64,000 nt of DNA from contig NZ_CP091430.1 in assembly GCF_024734895.1 (NCBI RefSeq), forward strand, positions 2,994,501 through 3,058,500, written 5' to 3'. Positions 33,489-42,772 of the stretch are shown here, piece by piece. The stretch is from Paenibacillus spongiae. GTDB taxonomy: Bacteria > Bacillota > Bacilli > Paenibacillales > Paenibacillaceae. Under the pieces are notes generated by a model. It saw only the letters and a program-made list of their open reading frames with translations, did not search any database and was not told the origin of the DNA. A program made the translations under genes and the position numbers. Position 1 is the stretch's first letter. The number at the start of each line of letters is the position of its first letter.

Positions 33489-34562
33489 TTAATCGAACGA
33501 AGTTACGGCCTTCAACAGCGAATTGTCCGTCCGTTTGACCAGCTGGACCAACAGCTCCTTGGCGGCATCATAATCATCGGTATGCATAATGGAAGCAGAG
33601 GTATGGATATAGCGGGCACAGATGCCAAGCGCGGCTGTCGGTACACCTTGTCCGGAGAGATGTACCCGACCGGCGTCGGTCGCTCCCGGCGAGATGAAGA
33701 ACTGATAGGGTATCCGGTTCGTCTCGGCGGTATCCAGAATAAACTCGGTGAGCTTGCGGTTCGGCACAATCGAACTGTCCAGAATCCGAATGAGCGTACC
33801 GCTTCCGATCTGGCCGAATGCATTCTTGTCGCCGCTCGCATCGTTGGCAGGACCTGCATCGAGCGTATAGCAGATGTCCGGTTGGATAAGCGCGGCGGCT
33901 GTCTGCGCTCCGCGAAGCCCGACCTCCTCTTGAACGGTTGCGCCGGCATAGAGCACATTAGGCAGAGCTTCTCTCTTCAGCTCCTTGATCAGCTCAAGAG
34001 CCAGTCCAACACCGAAACGGTTGTCCCAAGCCTTGGCCATAATCTTCTTGCCTTCAGCCAGCGGCGTGAAGGGGCAGACAGGTACTACGGCGTTGCCGGG
34101 CATAACGCCCATCTGGACAGCATGCTCGCGGCTGTCGGCGCCGATATCGATGAACATGGCGGTGATATCGACAGGCTTGCTGCGCTGAGCTTCATCGAGA
34201 AGATGAGGCGGCGTTGACCCGATTACGCCCGGAATTTTCCCGTTCTTGGTGATGATATCGACCCGCTGCGCGAGGAGAACCTGGCTCCACCAGCCTCCGA
34301 GCGCTTGAAACTTAAGCATACCATTGTCGGTAATCTTATTTACCATAAACCCGACTTCATCCATATGTCCGTTGACCATGACCTTCGGACCCGCATTATC
34401 GCCGCGTAAGACGCCGAAGATACTACCGAGCCGGTCCGTTACGATTTCTTCCGTGTGCTGCTCCAGCTGCGCGCGTACGTAACGTCTGACCTCGTCCTCG
34501 TAGCCCGGTGCCCCGGGCAGCTCGGTCAGAATGCGAAACATCTCCATCGTTTCCTGTCTCAT
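33489..34562 (-). CDS. M42-family metallo-aminopeptidase
   Basis: A 357-residue dinuclear zinc/cobalt peptidase of the tetrahedral aminopeptidase family (glutamyl aminopeptidase/endoglucanase M group such as YsdC). Metal and catalytic residues are visible: NGHMDEVG (His66, Asp68), KAWDNRFG (Asp180), QEEVG (Glu212/213), [10 protein letters not shown] (Asp235) and a C-terminal His in [12 protein letters not shown]. It trims N-terminal residues from cytosolic peptides. ATG 34562 follows AAAGGAGG. No operon partners. Confidence 0.93.
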   Translation of the reverse strand: MRQETMEMFRILTELPGAPGYEDEVRRYVRAQLEQHTEEIVTDRLGSIFGVLRGDNAGPKVMVNGHMDEVGFMVNKITDNGMLKFQALGGWWSQVLLAQRVDIITKNGKIPGVIGSTPPHLLDEAQRSKPVDITAMFIDIGADSREHAVQMGVMPGNAVVPVCPFTPLAEGKKIMAKAWDNRFGVGLALELIKELKREALPNVLYAGATVQEEVGLRGAQTAAALIQPDICYTLDAGPANDASGDKNAFGQIGSGTLIRILDSSIVPNRKLTEFILDTAETNRIPYQFFISPGATDAGRVHLSGQGVPTAALGICARYIHTSASIMHTDDYDAAKELLVQLVKRTDNSLLKAVTSFD

Positions 34563-34778
34563 TCGTATCCTCCTTTAAATAGGTACTGTATATGCTCCTA
34601 CCTTAATCATTCCTAATCCGCCTGTCAATGCGATGAAGCAGCGCGTTGTCCCGATCTTTAAAAAAGAACTTTCCATGTTACGGCAGGAGCAATGTAGATT
34701 GAACATGTCCACGTATGTTATCATAAATGAATAAGCAAAAATAATGAACGTCAAGATACTTTTTTGGAGGGAATTCTC

Positions 34779-35585
34779 ATTACTAACGTCGTCCTGAATG
34801 ATGCAATGACCATGTTACAGAAAACGAGCCGAACGTTCTATATTCCGATCAGCCGCATGACGGAAGGTCTGAAGGAGGCGGTAACTGCCGCATATTTGGC
34901 CATGCGGGCTATAGATGAAATTGAGGATCATGAGGAGCTGCCCGATACGTTAAAGGTGGAGCTGCTGAAGGGAATCCGCGATGAGCTTCATTCCCCGGAT
35001 CCCGTTAATGGGATACACAAGCTGCTGTCGCCGCATGCGGCGGTTTTGCCGGCCGTTACGGTGCAGCTCCCGGAATGGGTGCTTCTCTGTCCGCCTTCGA
35101 TTAGGCCAACCGTTATCCGTTACACGGCGAAGATGTCTGAACAGATGGCCGATTGGGTCAGCAAAGGCTTCAGCATCAAGACCGAAGAGGATCTGGACAA
35201 ATATACGTACAGCGTTGCCGGGATGGTAGGCGAGATGTTATCCGAGCTGTGGCATTGGTTCGACGGCACCAAATCGGATATGGTGAAGGCCGTTGCATTC
35301 GGCAGAGGGCTGCAGGCGGTCAATATTGTTCGTAACCGGGCGGAAGATTTGAAGCGCGGCGTGGATTTCTTCCCTGACGGATGGGAATTTAAAGACATGC
35401 TGGCTTATACGCGCCGTAATTTGAAGCTGGCTGACGAGTATACGAAAGAGCTGCCGAAGGGTCCGGCAATGGATTTCTGCAAAATCCCATTGGCGCTCGC
35501 ACATGCGACAGTGAAACTGATCGCTGCAGGAGGCAACAAATTGACAAGAGACGCAGTGTTGAAAATCGTCAGCAAATTGAATTAA
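34779..35585 (+). CDS. Squalene/phytoene synthase-family protein, possible ATT start
   Basis: A 268-residue isoprenoid synthase fold. Aspartate-rich motif 1 DEIED (~46-50) and region 2 NIVRNRAEDLKRG (~180) are visible; motif 2 has Asn where family enzymes usually have the first Asp. Such enzymes condense two prenyl diphosphates head to head. The only good RBS (GGAGGG, 34766-34771) is 8 nt before ATT (34779) and overlaps the TTG at 34764, so ATT is the best-placed initiator; the first downstream ATG would lie ~35 nt from the RBS. It is a solo gene with its own terminator, and no carotenoid or hopanoid genes are nearby. Confidence 0.82.
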   Translation: MTNVVLNDAMTMLQKTSRTFYIPISRMTEGLKEAVTAAYLAMRAIDEIEDHEELPDTLKVELLKGIRDELHSPDPVNGIHKLLSPHAAVLPAVTVQLPEWVLLCPPSIRPTVIRYTAKMSEQMADWVSKGFSIKTEEDLDKYTYSVAGMVGEMLSELWHWFDGTKSDMVKAVAFGRGLQAVNIVRNRAEDLKRGVDFFPDGWEFKDMLAYTRRNLKLADEYTKELPKGPAMDFCKIPLALAHATVKLIAAGGNKLTRDAVLKIVSKLN

Positions 35586-35602
35586 GCCGATCTGCAGGCA
35601 AA

Positions 35603-35638
35603 AGGCCGAGACTCTTCCCGGAGTTTAGGTCTTTTTTT
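35603..35638 (+). terminator. Terminator after isoprenoid synthase gene
   Basis: A 12-bp wobble-containing stem (AGGCCGAGACTC/GAGTTTAGGTCT), loop TTCCCG, and seven T. A second imperfect inverted repeat (35643-35698) follows. Confidence 0.8.
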
Positions 35639-35833
35639 GTATGCAGGCTGCTGTAGAGGGTTCCGGAATTCAGAAATCAACTACAGCAAACTGCCTGCGC
35701 AGCGGGCTGTGTTTAGATAGTTCAAGTTCACTGGGGATTTATGCTATGATAAAGCGGAGCTGTGAACGCTATCATGAGCAGATAAGACAGACAATCCCGA
35801 GCGGCTCGACAGGCGGTTGGAAAGGAGAACAGC

Positions 35834-36286
35834 ATGATAATCAGACAATTGGAAGCAAGCGAGAAGCCTCCGATGGATCTACTATTATTAGCCGACCCAT
35901 CGGAGCGGCTGGTTACGGCTTATCTTGAACGAGGACAATGTTTCGTCGCCGAGAAGGAAGATGCGTTGATCGGGGTATATGTGCTGCTGCCTACAAGGCC
36001 GGATACCGTCGAGATCGTGAATGTTGCCGTCGATGAGAGCTGCCATGGTCAAGGGTTCGGCAAGCGGCTGGTCAACCATGCCGTTCAGCAGGCCAGGTCG
36101 CTGGGGTATAAGACCATTGAAATCGGAACGGGAAATTCCGGCGTCGTACAGCTTGCCCTGTATCAGAAATGCGGGTTTCGAATAACCGGTATCGACCGGG
36201 ATTTCTTCATCCGGCACTATGACGAGGAGATTTACGAGAACGGCATCCAGGTGATCGATATGGTGCGCCTTTCACAAGACTTGTAA
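35834..36286 (+). CDS. GNAT-family N-acetyltransferase
   Basis: A 150-residue acetyltransferase. The acetyl-CoA motif V-x-x-x-x-GQGFGKRLVNHA (residues ~70-85) is preceded by EIVNVAVDESCHG, and the C-terminal strand YQKCGFRITGIDRDFF is typical of the AAC(6')-like/YvbK group. The acceptor is unknown. RBS AAAGGAG is well placed. A possible promoter upstream (TTCAAG, 18 bp, TATGAT with extended TG, ~35727-35756) fits independent transcription. An alcohol-dehydrogenase-like gene starts 23 nt downstream, so the two may form an operon. Confidence 0.88.
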   Translation: MIIRQLEASEKPPMDLLLLADPSERLVTAYLERGQCFVAEKEDALIGVYVLLPTRPDTVEIVNVAVDESCHGQGFGKRLVNHAVQQARSLGYKTIEIGTGNSGVVQLALYQKCGFRITGIDRDFFIRHYDEEIYENGIQVIDMVRLSQDL

Positions 36287-36308
36287 GGCAGGAAGGGGAT
36301 CATCCGTA

Positions 36309-37295
36309 TTGCATCCGAGAGTCGTAACGTATGATCGGTTCGGCGAACCGGCCGAGGTGCTGCAGATTGAGCACAGAGAGCCCGCCAAGCTTCTTACTGG
36401 CCAAATACGTGTCCGCATGAATGCGCGTTCGATTAATCCGTCGGATTGGATCCCTATCCGAGGGGCATATCCGCACCGGACACCTCTGCCTTCTATACCG
36501 GGCTATGAGGGCGTGGGTGTTGTTGAAGAGATCGGACCGGCTGTTCCGCACGCGCTGCTTGGACAACGCGTCCTCCCGCTGCGCGGCGAGGGAACGTGGC
36601 AGGAGTTGGTTGCAGCTCCGGCACAATGGGCGGTTGCCGTTCCTTCTTCGATTGAAGATGACGCAGCGTGTCAATTGTACATAAACCCTTTGACCGCTTG
36701 GGTATTATGTGCAGAAGTTATGGCCTTGCAGGCGAAGGATGTTGTAATCGTCAATGCAGGCGGATCTTCCTTCGGACGCATATTCGCGCAGCTTTCCTCC
36801 AACTTTGGTTTCAAGCTGATCGCATTGACACGAAGCGATGTTCATACGAAGGATTTATTATCGCTGGGTGCTTTCTCGGTGGTGAATACTTCCGATACGA
36901 AAGTTTACCAAGCCATTATGGAGCTAACGGGAGGACGGGGTGCAAGCGCTGCTGTCGATTGTATCGGCGGCGATGAAGGCGTGGCATTGCTACGAAGCGT
37001 GCGGCCCGGAGGGATGCTGGTCAGCATAGGCCTCTTATCGGGTAAGCCGGTGAATTTAGCCCGGCAGGCACTTGGTACAGGAGTGAATATCAAGCTGTTT
37101 CATCTCAGAAATTGGCTGCAGACCGTATCGGCAGAAGAGTGGCAGGGCGCATTTCGAGCCATCATTCAATTGACCGAACGCGAGCAGCTTCGTCTTATGA
37201 ATATTAGGGGACGTTATCCGCTTCATGATGTGGTTAAAGCCATGCATGCTGCTGTATCATCAAGTTCAGGCGGTAAAATTGTTTTGACCAGCTGA
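36309..37295 (+). CDS. Zinc-independent medium-chain reductase (quinone oxidoreductase / enoyl reductase type)
   Basis: A 328-residue medium-chain dehydrogenase/reductase. The GroES-like N-terminal domain has NPSDWIPIRGAYPHRTPLPS and PGYEGVGVVEEIG but lacks the catalytic and structural zinc cysteines, and the NADPH domain has VIVNAGGSSFGRIFAQLS. This places it with quinone or 2-enoyl reductases (ETR/MECR-like). The TTG start lies 11 nt after AAGGGGATC. It is 23 nt after the GNAT gene and 98 nt before the sugar isomerase gene. Confidence 0.87.
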   Translation: MHPRVVTYDRFGEPAEVLQIEHREPAKLLTGQIRVRMNARSINPSDWIPIRGAYPHRTPLPSIPGYEGVGVVEEIGPAVPHALLGQRVLPLRGEGTWQELVAAPAQWAVAVPSSIEDDAACQLYINPLTAWVLCAEVMALQAKDVVIVNAGGSSFGRIFAQLSSNFGFKLIALTRSDVHTKDLLSLGAFSVVNTSDTKVYQAIMELTGGRGASAAVDCIGGDEGVALLRSVRPGGMLVSIGLLSGKPVNLARQALGTGVNIKLFHLRNWLQTVSAEEWQGAFRAIIQLTEREQLRLMNIRGRYPLHDVVKAMHAAVSSSSGGKIVLTS

Positions 37296-37392
37296 TTGAA
37301 TGCGTTGTCAACGTATCATGCAGGCTGACGGCCAGACGGAACGACCCCATTGTACAATAATAAGCTTCTACTATCGGAGGAGGTCAAGTTTC

Positions 37393-38223
37393 ATGGAGAT
37401 TAGTGTTTGTTCCTTCAGTTTTCACCGGTTATTGGCGGCAGGCAAGCAGGATATTTTTCAATACATTATCGATAGCAAGAATCTGGGATGCACCCATCTG
37501 GAGCCGTGGAACGCGCATCTGGCCAAGATCGACCAGGGGCAAGACGTTCTCCATGCCGGATCGAATCCGGACAAGTCCCACCATCTGACAGCGATGGACG
37601 ACGGATATCTGGATGAAGTGAAGGCGGCTGCGGATGAGGCGGGATTGCCGTTCGGATGCATAGCCGTAGACGGTGCCCATATCTATGAGCAGGATGAAGA
37701 AGCGAGGAGAACGAACCGGGCGAAGGCTTACCGCTGGATTTCGATTGCCGAGCGGCTGGGCGCATCGCATATCCGTATCGATTCGGGCGGTCCGGATGCG
37801 CCTGATGACGCTGCTTTCGAGATCATTGTCGAAGGATATGAGGACGTCATTCGGCGCGCTCATGATTCCGGAGTCAAAATCATCGTCGAGAATCATTGGG
37901 GACCGACGAGGTTTCCGGATCAGGTCGTGAAGCTGCTGGAAGCCGTGCCGAAGCTCGGGCTTCTTCTCGATTCATGGAACTGGGCTCCGGGGAAGCAGGC
38001 TGAAGGCTGGCTCAAATGCGCGAAATATGCGGAAGCCACGCATATCAAGACCTTCCATTATACCGAAGAAGGTCAAGAGCTGACGCAGAATATTCCCGCA
38101 TTCATTAAGCTTCTGAAAGCGAATGGCTTCCAAGGTATATGGGGCGTGGAGAGCGTACCTGCTGATGGAGATGAGATTGAAGGCGCTCGCAAGGCGATAG
38201 AGCTCATTAAGAAGTATGCTTGA
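37393..38223 (+). CDS. Sugar phosphate isomerase/epimerase family (xylose isomerase-like TIM barrel)
   Basis: A 276-residue AP-endonuclease-2/xylose-isomerase-like TIM barrel. Metal-binding positions are suggested by THLEPWNAHL, KIIVENHWG (Glu), LLLDSWNW (Asp) and IWGVESVP (Glu). Such proteins isomerise or epimerise keto-sugars or act in inositol catabolism. ATG 37393 follows AGGAGGTCA; the longer frame from 37300 lacks an RBS. A GATC-rich hairpin terminator follows. Confidence 0.88.
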   Translation: MEISVCSFSFHRLLAAGKQDIFQYIIDSKNLGCTHLEPWNAHLAKIDQGQDVLHAGSNPDKSHHLTAMDDGYLDEVKAAADEAGLPFGCIAVDGAHIYEQDEEARRTNRAKAYRWISIAERLGASHIRIDSGGPDAPDDAAFEIIVEGYEDVIRRAHDSGVKIIVENHWGPTRFPDQVVKLLEAVPKLGLLLDSWNWAPGKQAEGWLKCAKYAEATHIKTFHYTEEGQELTQNIPAFIKLLKANGFQGIWGVESVPADGDEIEGARKAIELIKKYA

Positions 38224-38246
38224 GGAAAGCGCATATGCTGAGAAAG

Positions 38247-38275
38247 AAGGCGGGATCTTGTGATCCCGCCTTTGG
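38247..38275 (+). terminator. Terminator after sugar isomerase gene
   Basis: AAGGCGGGATC and GATCCCGCCTT form an 11-bp perfect stem, loop TTGT, with a short T run. The remaining ~250 nt to the next gene show no recognised element. Confidence 0.7.
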
Positions 38276-38530
38276 CTCGTTTATGCGGTAAGATGAACCG
38301 CTGTCGGATCATTCGCATCAAATCCTCGTCGCCGATCGCATCGTACAACTACGAATGCCGGGGTGGAAAGGATTGCTGGATCATTTGAATGTCATTCGAT
38401 TGCATTGAATCAAGCCGACATTCCCGGGGAATGAATGATTAGACGGCCAGTATAGACGGGTTGGTTCAACCGGCTCACTTTGGCGTTAACAATAATCATC
38501 ATTCGATATACGAAGGAGTGACAGTTCGTT

Positions 38531-39325
38531 ATGGGAAATGAACAAAGCTTGAATGGCAAGGTGGCGGTTGTAACCGGCGGCGGCTCCGGTATCGGGAAGG
38601 GAGCTGCCCTCCGTCTTGCGCAGCAGGGGGCCGCGATTTGTTTTCTGGACCGTACGCCCGACAATGCGTTAGAAGTCAAGAAGCAGATTGAACGTTCCGG
38701 GGGGCGCGCCGGGGTGTTCAAGACCGATGTTTCCGTACCGGAAATGGTCGAGAATGGGATCAAGCAGGCGGTGGAGAAATTCGGCCGGCTGGATATTGTA
38801 TTCGCCAACGCAGGCATTAACGGCGTATGGGCGCCATTGGAAGAGCTTACCGTTGACGATTGGGACACGACATTAACGATCAATCTGAGGGGAACTTTCC
38901 TGACGTTGAAATATGCAGCCCCGTATCTGAAGAAGAACGGCGGCAGCATCATTATTACCAGCTCCGTCAACGGTAACCGCATCTTCTCGAATACTGGCGC
39001 GAGTGCATACAGTGCAAGCAAGGCAGGCCAAGTCGCCTTGATGAAGATGACGGCCTTGGAGCTGGCGCCTTATAAAATCCGCGTTAACGCCATTTGTCCG
39101 GGCGCAATCGAGACGAACATTGGCGAGAACACGGAAATTTCACCCAATCTCGACGAGGTGAAGATTCCGGTCGAATTCCCGGAAGGCGATCAGCCGCTGT
39201 CGGGACATCCCGGCAGTATCGAACAGTGCGGCGATCTTGTACTGTTCCTCGCTTCCGATGCCTCTTCTCACATAAGCGGCACTGAAATCTACATCGATGG
39301 CGCGGAATCGTTGTTACGAGGGTAG
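38531..39325 (+). CDS. Short-chain dehydrogenase/reductase (SDR)
   Basis: A 264-residue classical SDR. The nucleotide motif TGGGSGIGKG is at ~17-26, FANAG at ~88, catalytic Ser in ITSSVNG and YSASK (Tyr/Lys) at ~160, then the CPGAIETNI segment. An acidic residue after strand 2 (FLDRT) suggests NAD preference. Typical substrates are sugars, steroids or acyl chains; none is indicated here. ATG follows GAAGGAG ~11 nt upstream. It is flanked by hairpins on both sides, so probably transcribed alone. Confidence 0.9.
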   Translation: MGNEQSLNGKVAVVTGGGSGIGKGAALRLAQQGAAICFLDRTPDNALEVKKQIERSGGRAGVFKTDVSVPEMVENGIKQAVEKFGRLDIVFANAGINGVWAPLEELTVDDWDTTLTINLRGTFLTLKYAAPYLKKNGGSIIITSSVNGNRIFSNTGASAYSASKAGQVALMKMTALELAPYKIRVNAICPGAIETNIGENTEISPNLDEVKIPVEFPEGDQPLSGHPGSIEQCGDLVLFLASDASSHISGTEIYIDGAESLLRG

Positions 39326-39393
39326 TCGCACATAAGCTGCAGGATCACATGACCATTCATGACGATGCGAGTTGATTCGATGTGCCTTTCCTT

Positions 39394-39423
39394 AGCTGCC
39401 GCGGCAATGCCCCGGCAGCTTTC
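39394..39423 (+). terminator. Hairpin after SDR gene
   Basis: AGCTGCCG/CGGCAGCT with an 11-nt spacer that can extend the pairing, followed by TTCG. A probable terminator. Confidence 0.55.
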
Positions 39424-39624
39424 GTGTTCTGGAGGCGGGACATTCTAGGTTAACTTGAACGCCTTATTGGGACACTTCCTTCCTGTATTACTCGTTATAC
39501 ATGGCTTCATATCGTTAGTTGGCGATGATGTCAGATTTTATAGGACGGTCAATACAATATTGGGAGAAGGAGGAACATTCAGTTCTAAGATCACGTCTGA
39601 GGTTTAAAGGGGGAGGGGGGTCTT

Positions 39625-40329
39625 ATGATGAGAATAAGGCGGTTGTTTCTGGTGACCCTTGCAATTGTTCTGCTTAGCGGCTGTGCACAAAATCCGTTTG
39701 CCGGGCAAACGACCATTGATTGGATCGACTTCGTTAAGCTCAATGGAAAGATGTATACCGGGTTTCGCGAGAATGTTCTGAGGAATCCGGATGACGTTAT
39801 GGTGGAAGCAATTATCGGAGAAGTCAAGTTTAATGTAGTGAAAGTTTCGAATAAGAATTATCGAACCAAGAACGGCGATGCAAGTTACTTAACGAAGGGC
39901 GACAAGCTGTATCGTGTGAAGGGATTTAAGGAAAAGCACTTAATCGCTGCCGAGGATGACAAGTCCATCGGCGGATACCGTTTATATGCGGGCGAGAGTT
40001 ATGAAACCAATTTGGGATTGCATTACGGAGAGTTGGATATGAAGAAGGTTGATCAAGTCGAGCTATATCGGCAGAATAGTCTGAAGCCCAATAAGACGTT
40101 AACCGGCAGCGAGATGGATCGATTCATACAGCTGCTCGGGAGCGGAACCGATCAAGCAAGGTATACGCCCGAGCTTAATGAAGGTTACCCCATAACGTAT
40201 ACGATGGTTTTCTACACGGAAGGACCTTTGGGCTATGCGTTCTATCTTTTTGATGACGGGACACATGTCTACTTGGAACACGATCAAACCAGACTTTTCG
40301 ACCAAGCCATACGTACATTCCTGGAATAA
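39625..40329 (+). CDS. Lipoprotein of unknown function
   Basis: A 234-residue predicted lipoprotein. Residues 1-20 form a signal peptide (RIRRLFLVTLAIVLLSGC) with the lipobox Cys at ~20. The mature part is beta-rich (ITYTMVFYTEGPLGYAFYLF) with no enzyme motif I recognise. Relatives occur as uncharacterised Paenibacillus/Bacillus lipoproteins. The start is ATG 39625 or 39628, after an AAAGGGGGAGGGG purine run. It is not obviously linked to its neighbours. Confidence 0.75.
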   Translation: MMRIRRLFLVTLAIVLLSGCAQNPFAGQTTIDWIDFVKLNGKMYTGFRENVLRNPDDVMVEAIIGEVKFNVVKVSNKNYRTKNGDASYLTKGDKLYRVKGFKEKHLIAAEDDKSIGGYRLYAGESYETNLGLHYGELDMKKVDQVELYRQNSLKPNKTLTGSEMDRFIQLLGSGTDQARYTPELNEGYPITYTMVFYTEGPLGYAFYLFDDGTHVYLEHDQTRLFDQAIRTFLE

Positions 40330-40418
40330 TGTCATTATTTTTGATTGCTATGTTATCGATCAATGGTTATACTGCGCTTTATAAGCTGCGGCAATGACAC
40401 GTGAGGAGGAGTATTGTA

Positions 40419-41387
40419 GTGAAGCCAGTTGTTTTTATTGATAAAATCGTTCCTGCTGAGGTTGAAGCCTACATTGCCGAATATTGCGAGATCGACAAAT
40501 GGACCTCCGAAGCCCCGATTCCCCGTGACGTTCTGCTGAATAAACTCGAGAAGGCAAACGGGCTGCTTACCTCAAACGCCAGAATCGATGCCGAGCTGCT
40601 GGAGCATTCGCCTCAACTCCAAGCCGTGAGCAGCATCAGCGTCGGATATAACCACTTTGATATCGCAGCTATGCAGCGGAGGGGCGTAATAGGCACGAAT
40701 ACGCCTCATGTGTTAAACGATACCGTGGCAGATCTGGTACTTGCCCTTATGCTGGGCACCGCCAGAAGAGTCGCCGAATTGGACTGTTACGTGAAAGAAG
40801 GACGATGGAAGCCTGGAGACGGCGCGACGTTGTTTGGTACGGATGTACATCACGCGTCTCTGGGGATCATCGGAATGGGCCGGATTGGCGAGAGCATCGC
40901 CAAGCGGGCGAGGTTCGGGTTCGATATGGATGTAAGCTACTACAATCGCAGCCGGAAGCCGAATGTCGAAGAGCAGCTGGGAGTCCGTTATTCACCGCTG
41001 AACGAGCTGCTGGCAGAATCCGATTTCATCGTATTGATGGCACCTCTTAATGAGGCGACGCAGCGAATGATCGGACGCACCCAATTTCAGCTCATGAAGC
41101 CGTCCGCAATCTTCATCAATGCTTCCCGCGGCCAAACCGTCGACGAGGAGGCGCTGATCGAGGCGCTGCAAGAAGGCTGGATCTCCGCGGCGGGACTGGA
41201 TGTCTATGAGAAAGAACCGCTCGATCCTGCCCATCCCTTCCTGAGCATGCCGAATGTGCTCACGCTGCCGCATATCGGCTCTGCTACCGCTAAGACGAGA
41301 TTCGATATGGGGATGCTCGCAGCCCAGAACCTGGTTGCCGCCTTAAACGGCTTAACACCGCCCAATTTGGTAGAAGAATTTCAATAG
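40419..41387 (+). CDS. D-isomer 2-hydroxyacid dehydrogenase (glyoxylate/hydroxypyruvate reductase type)
   Basis: A 322-residue NAD(P)H-dependent reductase. The Rossmann loop LGIIGMGRIGESIAKRA is near residue 150. The catalytic Arg is in INASRGQTVDEEALIEAL, Glu in DVYEKEPL, and His in LPHIGSAT. The N-terminal SISVGYNHFD and NTPHVLNDTVADLVLALML segments match GhrB/GyaR-like enzymes. GTG 40419 is set by GAGGAGGAG 7 nt upstream rather than the GTG at 40401. Confidence 0.92.
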   Translation: MKPVVFIDKIVPAEVEAYIAEYCEIDKWTSEAPIPRDVLLNKLEKANGLLTSNARIDAELLEHSPQLQAVSSISVGYNHFDIAAMQRRGVIGTNTPHVLNDTVADLVLALMLGTARRVAELDCYVKEGRWKPGDGATLFGTDVHHASLGIIGMGRIGESIAKRARFGFDMDVSYYNRSRKPNVEEQLGVRYSPLNELLAESDFIVLMAPLNEATQRMIGRTQFQLMKPSAIFINASRGQTVDEEALIEALQEGWISAAGLDVYEKEPLDPAHPFLSMPNVLTLPHIGSATAKTRFDMGMLAAQNLVAALNGLTPPNLVEEFQ

Positions 41388-41392
41388 AGACG

Positions 41393-41533
41393 GAATTGAC
41401 TGATAACCGCGCCCTGCGCGATAATACAAGCTCGATATCCGGATACGGATACGCAATTGAAACTTGGGGCTACAGCAGCTTCAACTATGTAACCTTCACG
41501 AACGGCAAGGTTTCGCAAATCTATACAAGCTAA
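41393..41533 (+). pseudogene. C-terminal fragment of a small surface/secreted-type protein
   Basis: A 46-codon open stretch directly after the reductase gene, without a start codon, reading LTDNRALRDNTSSISGYGYA and ending TFTNGKVSQIYTS. The pattern (aromatic/Gly-rich, then V-T-F-x-N-G-K-V) is that of the end of small SH3-like or lipoprotein-associated domains in Bacillales. It looks like the tail of a decayed gene. A hairpin follows it. Confidence 0.5.
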
Positions 41534-41564
41534 CGTACTAAGGGCATTGACAGCAGCACTTAAC

Positions 41565-41592
41565 AGAACCGGTCTTAGTGGCCGGTTCTATT
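41565..41592 (+). terminator. Terminator after gene fragment
   Basis: AGAACCGG/CCGGTTCT, an 8-bp stem with a 9-nt loop, followed by ATTCTTCT. Confidence 0.6.
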
Positions 41593-41712
41593 CTTCTGTC
41601 CGAGGATAATTTGATTACAAGAGTTCTTTCCCTATCCGCCATCATGCATTAGGAATTACACTTAAGCCGTAGGTTCAAGCAGCAAACCTAAAGCGGAAAA
41701 GAGGAAATTTTG

Positions 41713-41901
41713 ATGGCAAAAACAAAGCGAGGCCGTGCACTATGGAATCTCCCATCGCGCGGACGGGGCACTTGTCCGATTTGCAGCGCAACCCGCATCA
41801 AACTGCTGTACCCGCGTGCTAAGACAGACGGAACACAGCTCAAAGTGTGCAAGAGGTGTATAAATGCGACGCAGTTCAAAGTAGACGCCATATCGGGATA
41901 A
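41713..41901 (+). CDS. Small zinc-ribbon protein, function unknown
   Basis: A 62-residue basic protein with two CxxC knuckles (TCPICSATRIK and VCKRCINAT) spaced by ~24 residues, a treble-clef/zinc-ribbon pattern. The N-terminus is Lys/Arg-rich (AKTKRGRALWN), which suits nucleic-acid or ribosome contact. ATG 41713 has GAGG 8 nt upstream. It lies between a terminator and the tmrB-like gene. I do not recognise a named family. Confidence 0.7.
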   Translation: MAKTKRGRALWNLPSRGRGTCPICSATRIKLLYPRAKTDGTQLKVCKRCINATQFKVDAISG

Positions 41902-42126
41902 GTGAGATCGGTGCACGAAGGACACTCGCCTGCACAGGGGGAGTGTCTATTTATCTTTATGCATTCGGACAGCCGAGCTTGTCGAAGATGTCGCCCAGGT
42001 CCTCCAACGAGTTGTGTATGCTACAACTCTGGACGGGCAGAAGCCTCATCCGGGAGGAGCAATGAAGGCTGAAAGCAACTTTCGTCCAACCACGCTCGTC
42101 ATGATGATATATTCGCATGGGGGGTA

Positions 42127-42729
42127 ATGTTGGTGATTATTTGGATTAATGGGGCATTCGGATCGGGCAAGACGCAAACGTCCTACGAGCTGCATCGGCG
42201 CATCCCGGGATCGATCGTATTCGATCCTGAGAATGCTGGCTACTATATCCGAAAGAACATACCGAAAGCAATCGCAGAAGACGACTTTCAGAACTATACG
42301 ATGTGGCGTGAGATCAATCATTCGATGCTGACCTATTTGAATCGCGAATATGAAGGAACGATCATCGTACCGATGACGGTTGTCAGCCCGCACATCTTCG
42401 AAGAGCTCATTGGCAAGCTTAGGAATGACGGCGTGACCGTTCATCATTATACATTGTGGGCTTCCAAGGAGATTCTACAGCAAAGGCTGCGGAGCAGGGG
42501 AGAAGGCAAACGCTCATGGGCATCGCAGCAGATCGACCGTTGTATGGAAGGGTTATCCGGAGATGTCTTCAAGGAGCATATACCCACCGACCGCTTGACG
42601 ACGATCGAAACGGCAGAGAAGATTGCCGGAATGCTCGGGATAGAATTACAGCCGGATCAGAGAGGACCTATCAAGAAGGCGCTGGACCGGTTGACTACGC
42701 AAGCTCGGCACATCCGATTTTTCAACTAA
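42127..42729 (+). CDS. tmrB: TmrB-like ATP-binding protein (tunicamycin resistance type)
   Basis: A 200-residue P-loop protein very similar in layout to Bacillus subtilis TmrB, which confers tunicamycin resistance by binding ATP and the drug at the membrane. Walker A INGAFGSGKTQTSYELHRR lies at the N-terminus; IIVPMTVVSP, HHYTLWASKE, RSWASQQIDRC and the C-terminal helix ALDRLTTQARHIRFF match the family end to end. ATG 42127 has only a weak G-rich RBS; GTG 42133 is an alternative. The gene stands alone. Confidence 0.9.
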   Translation: MLVIIWINGAFGSGKTQTSYELHRRIPGSIVFDPENAGYYIRKNIPKAIAEDDFQNYTMWREINHSMLTYLNREYEGTIIVPMTVVSPHIFEELIGKLRNDGVTVHHYTLWASKEILQQRLRSRGEGKRSWASQQIDRCMEGLSGDVFKEHIPTDRLTTIETAEKIAGMLGIELQPDQRGPIKKALDRLTTQARHIRFFN

Positions 42730-42772
42730 CCGTTGACTGACAATGCTCTCCAAAAGAATACAATTATAATGA

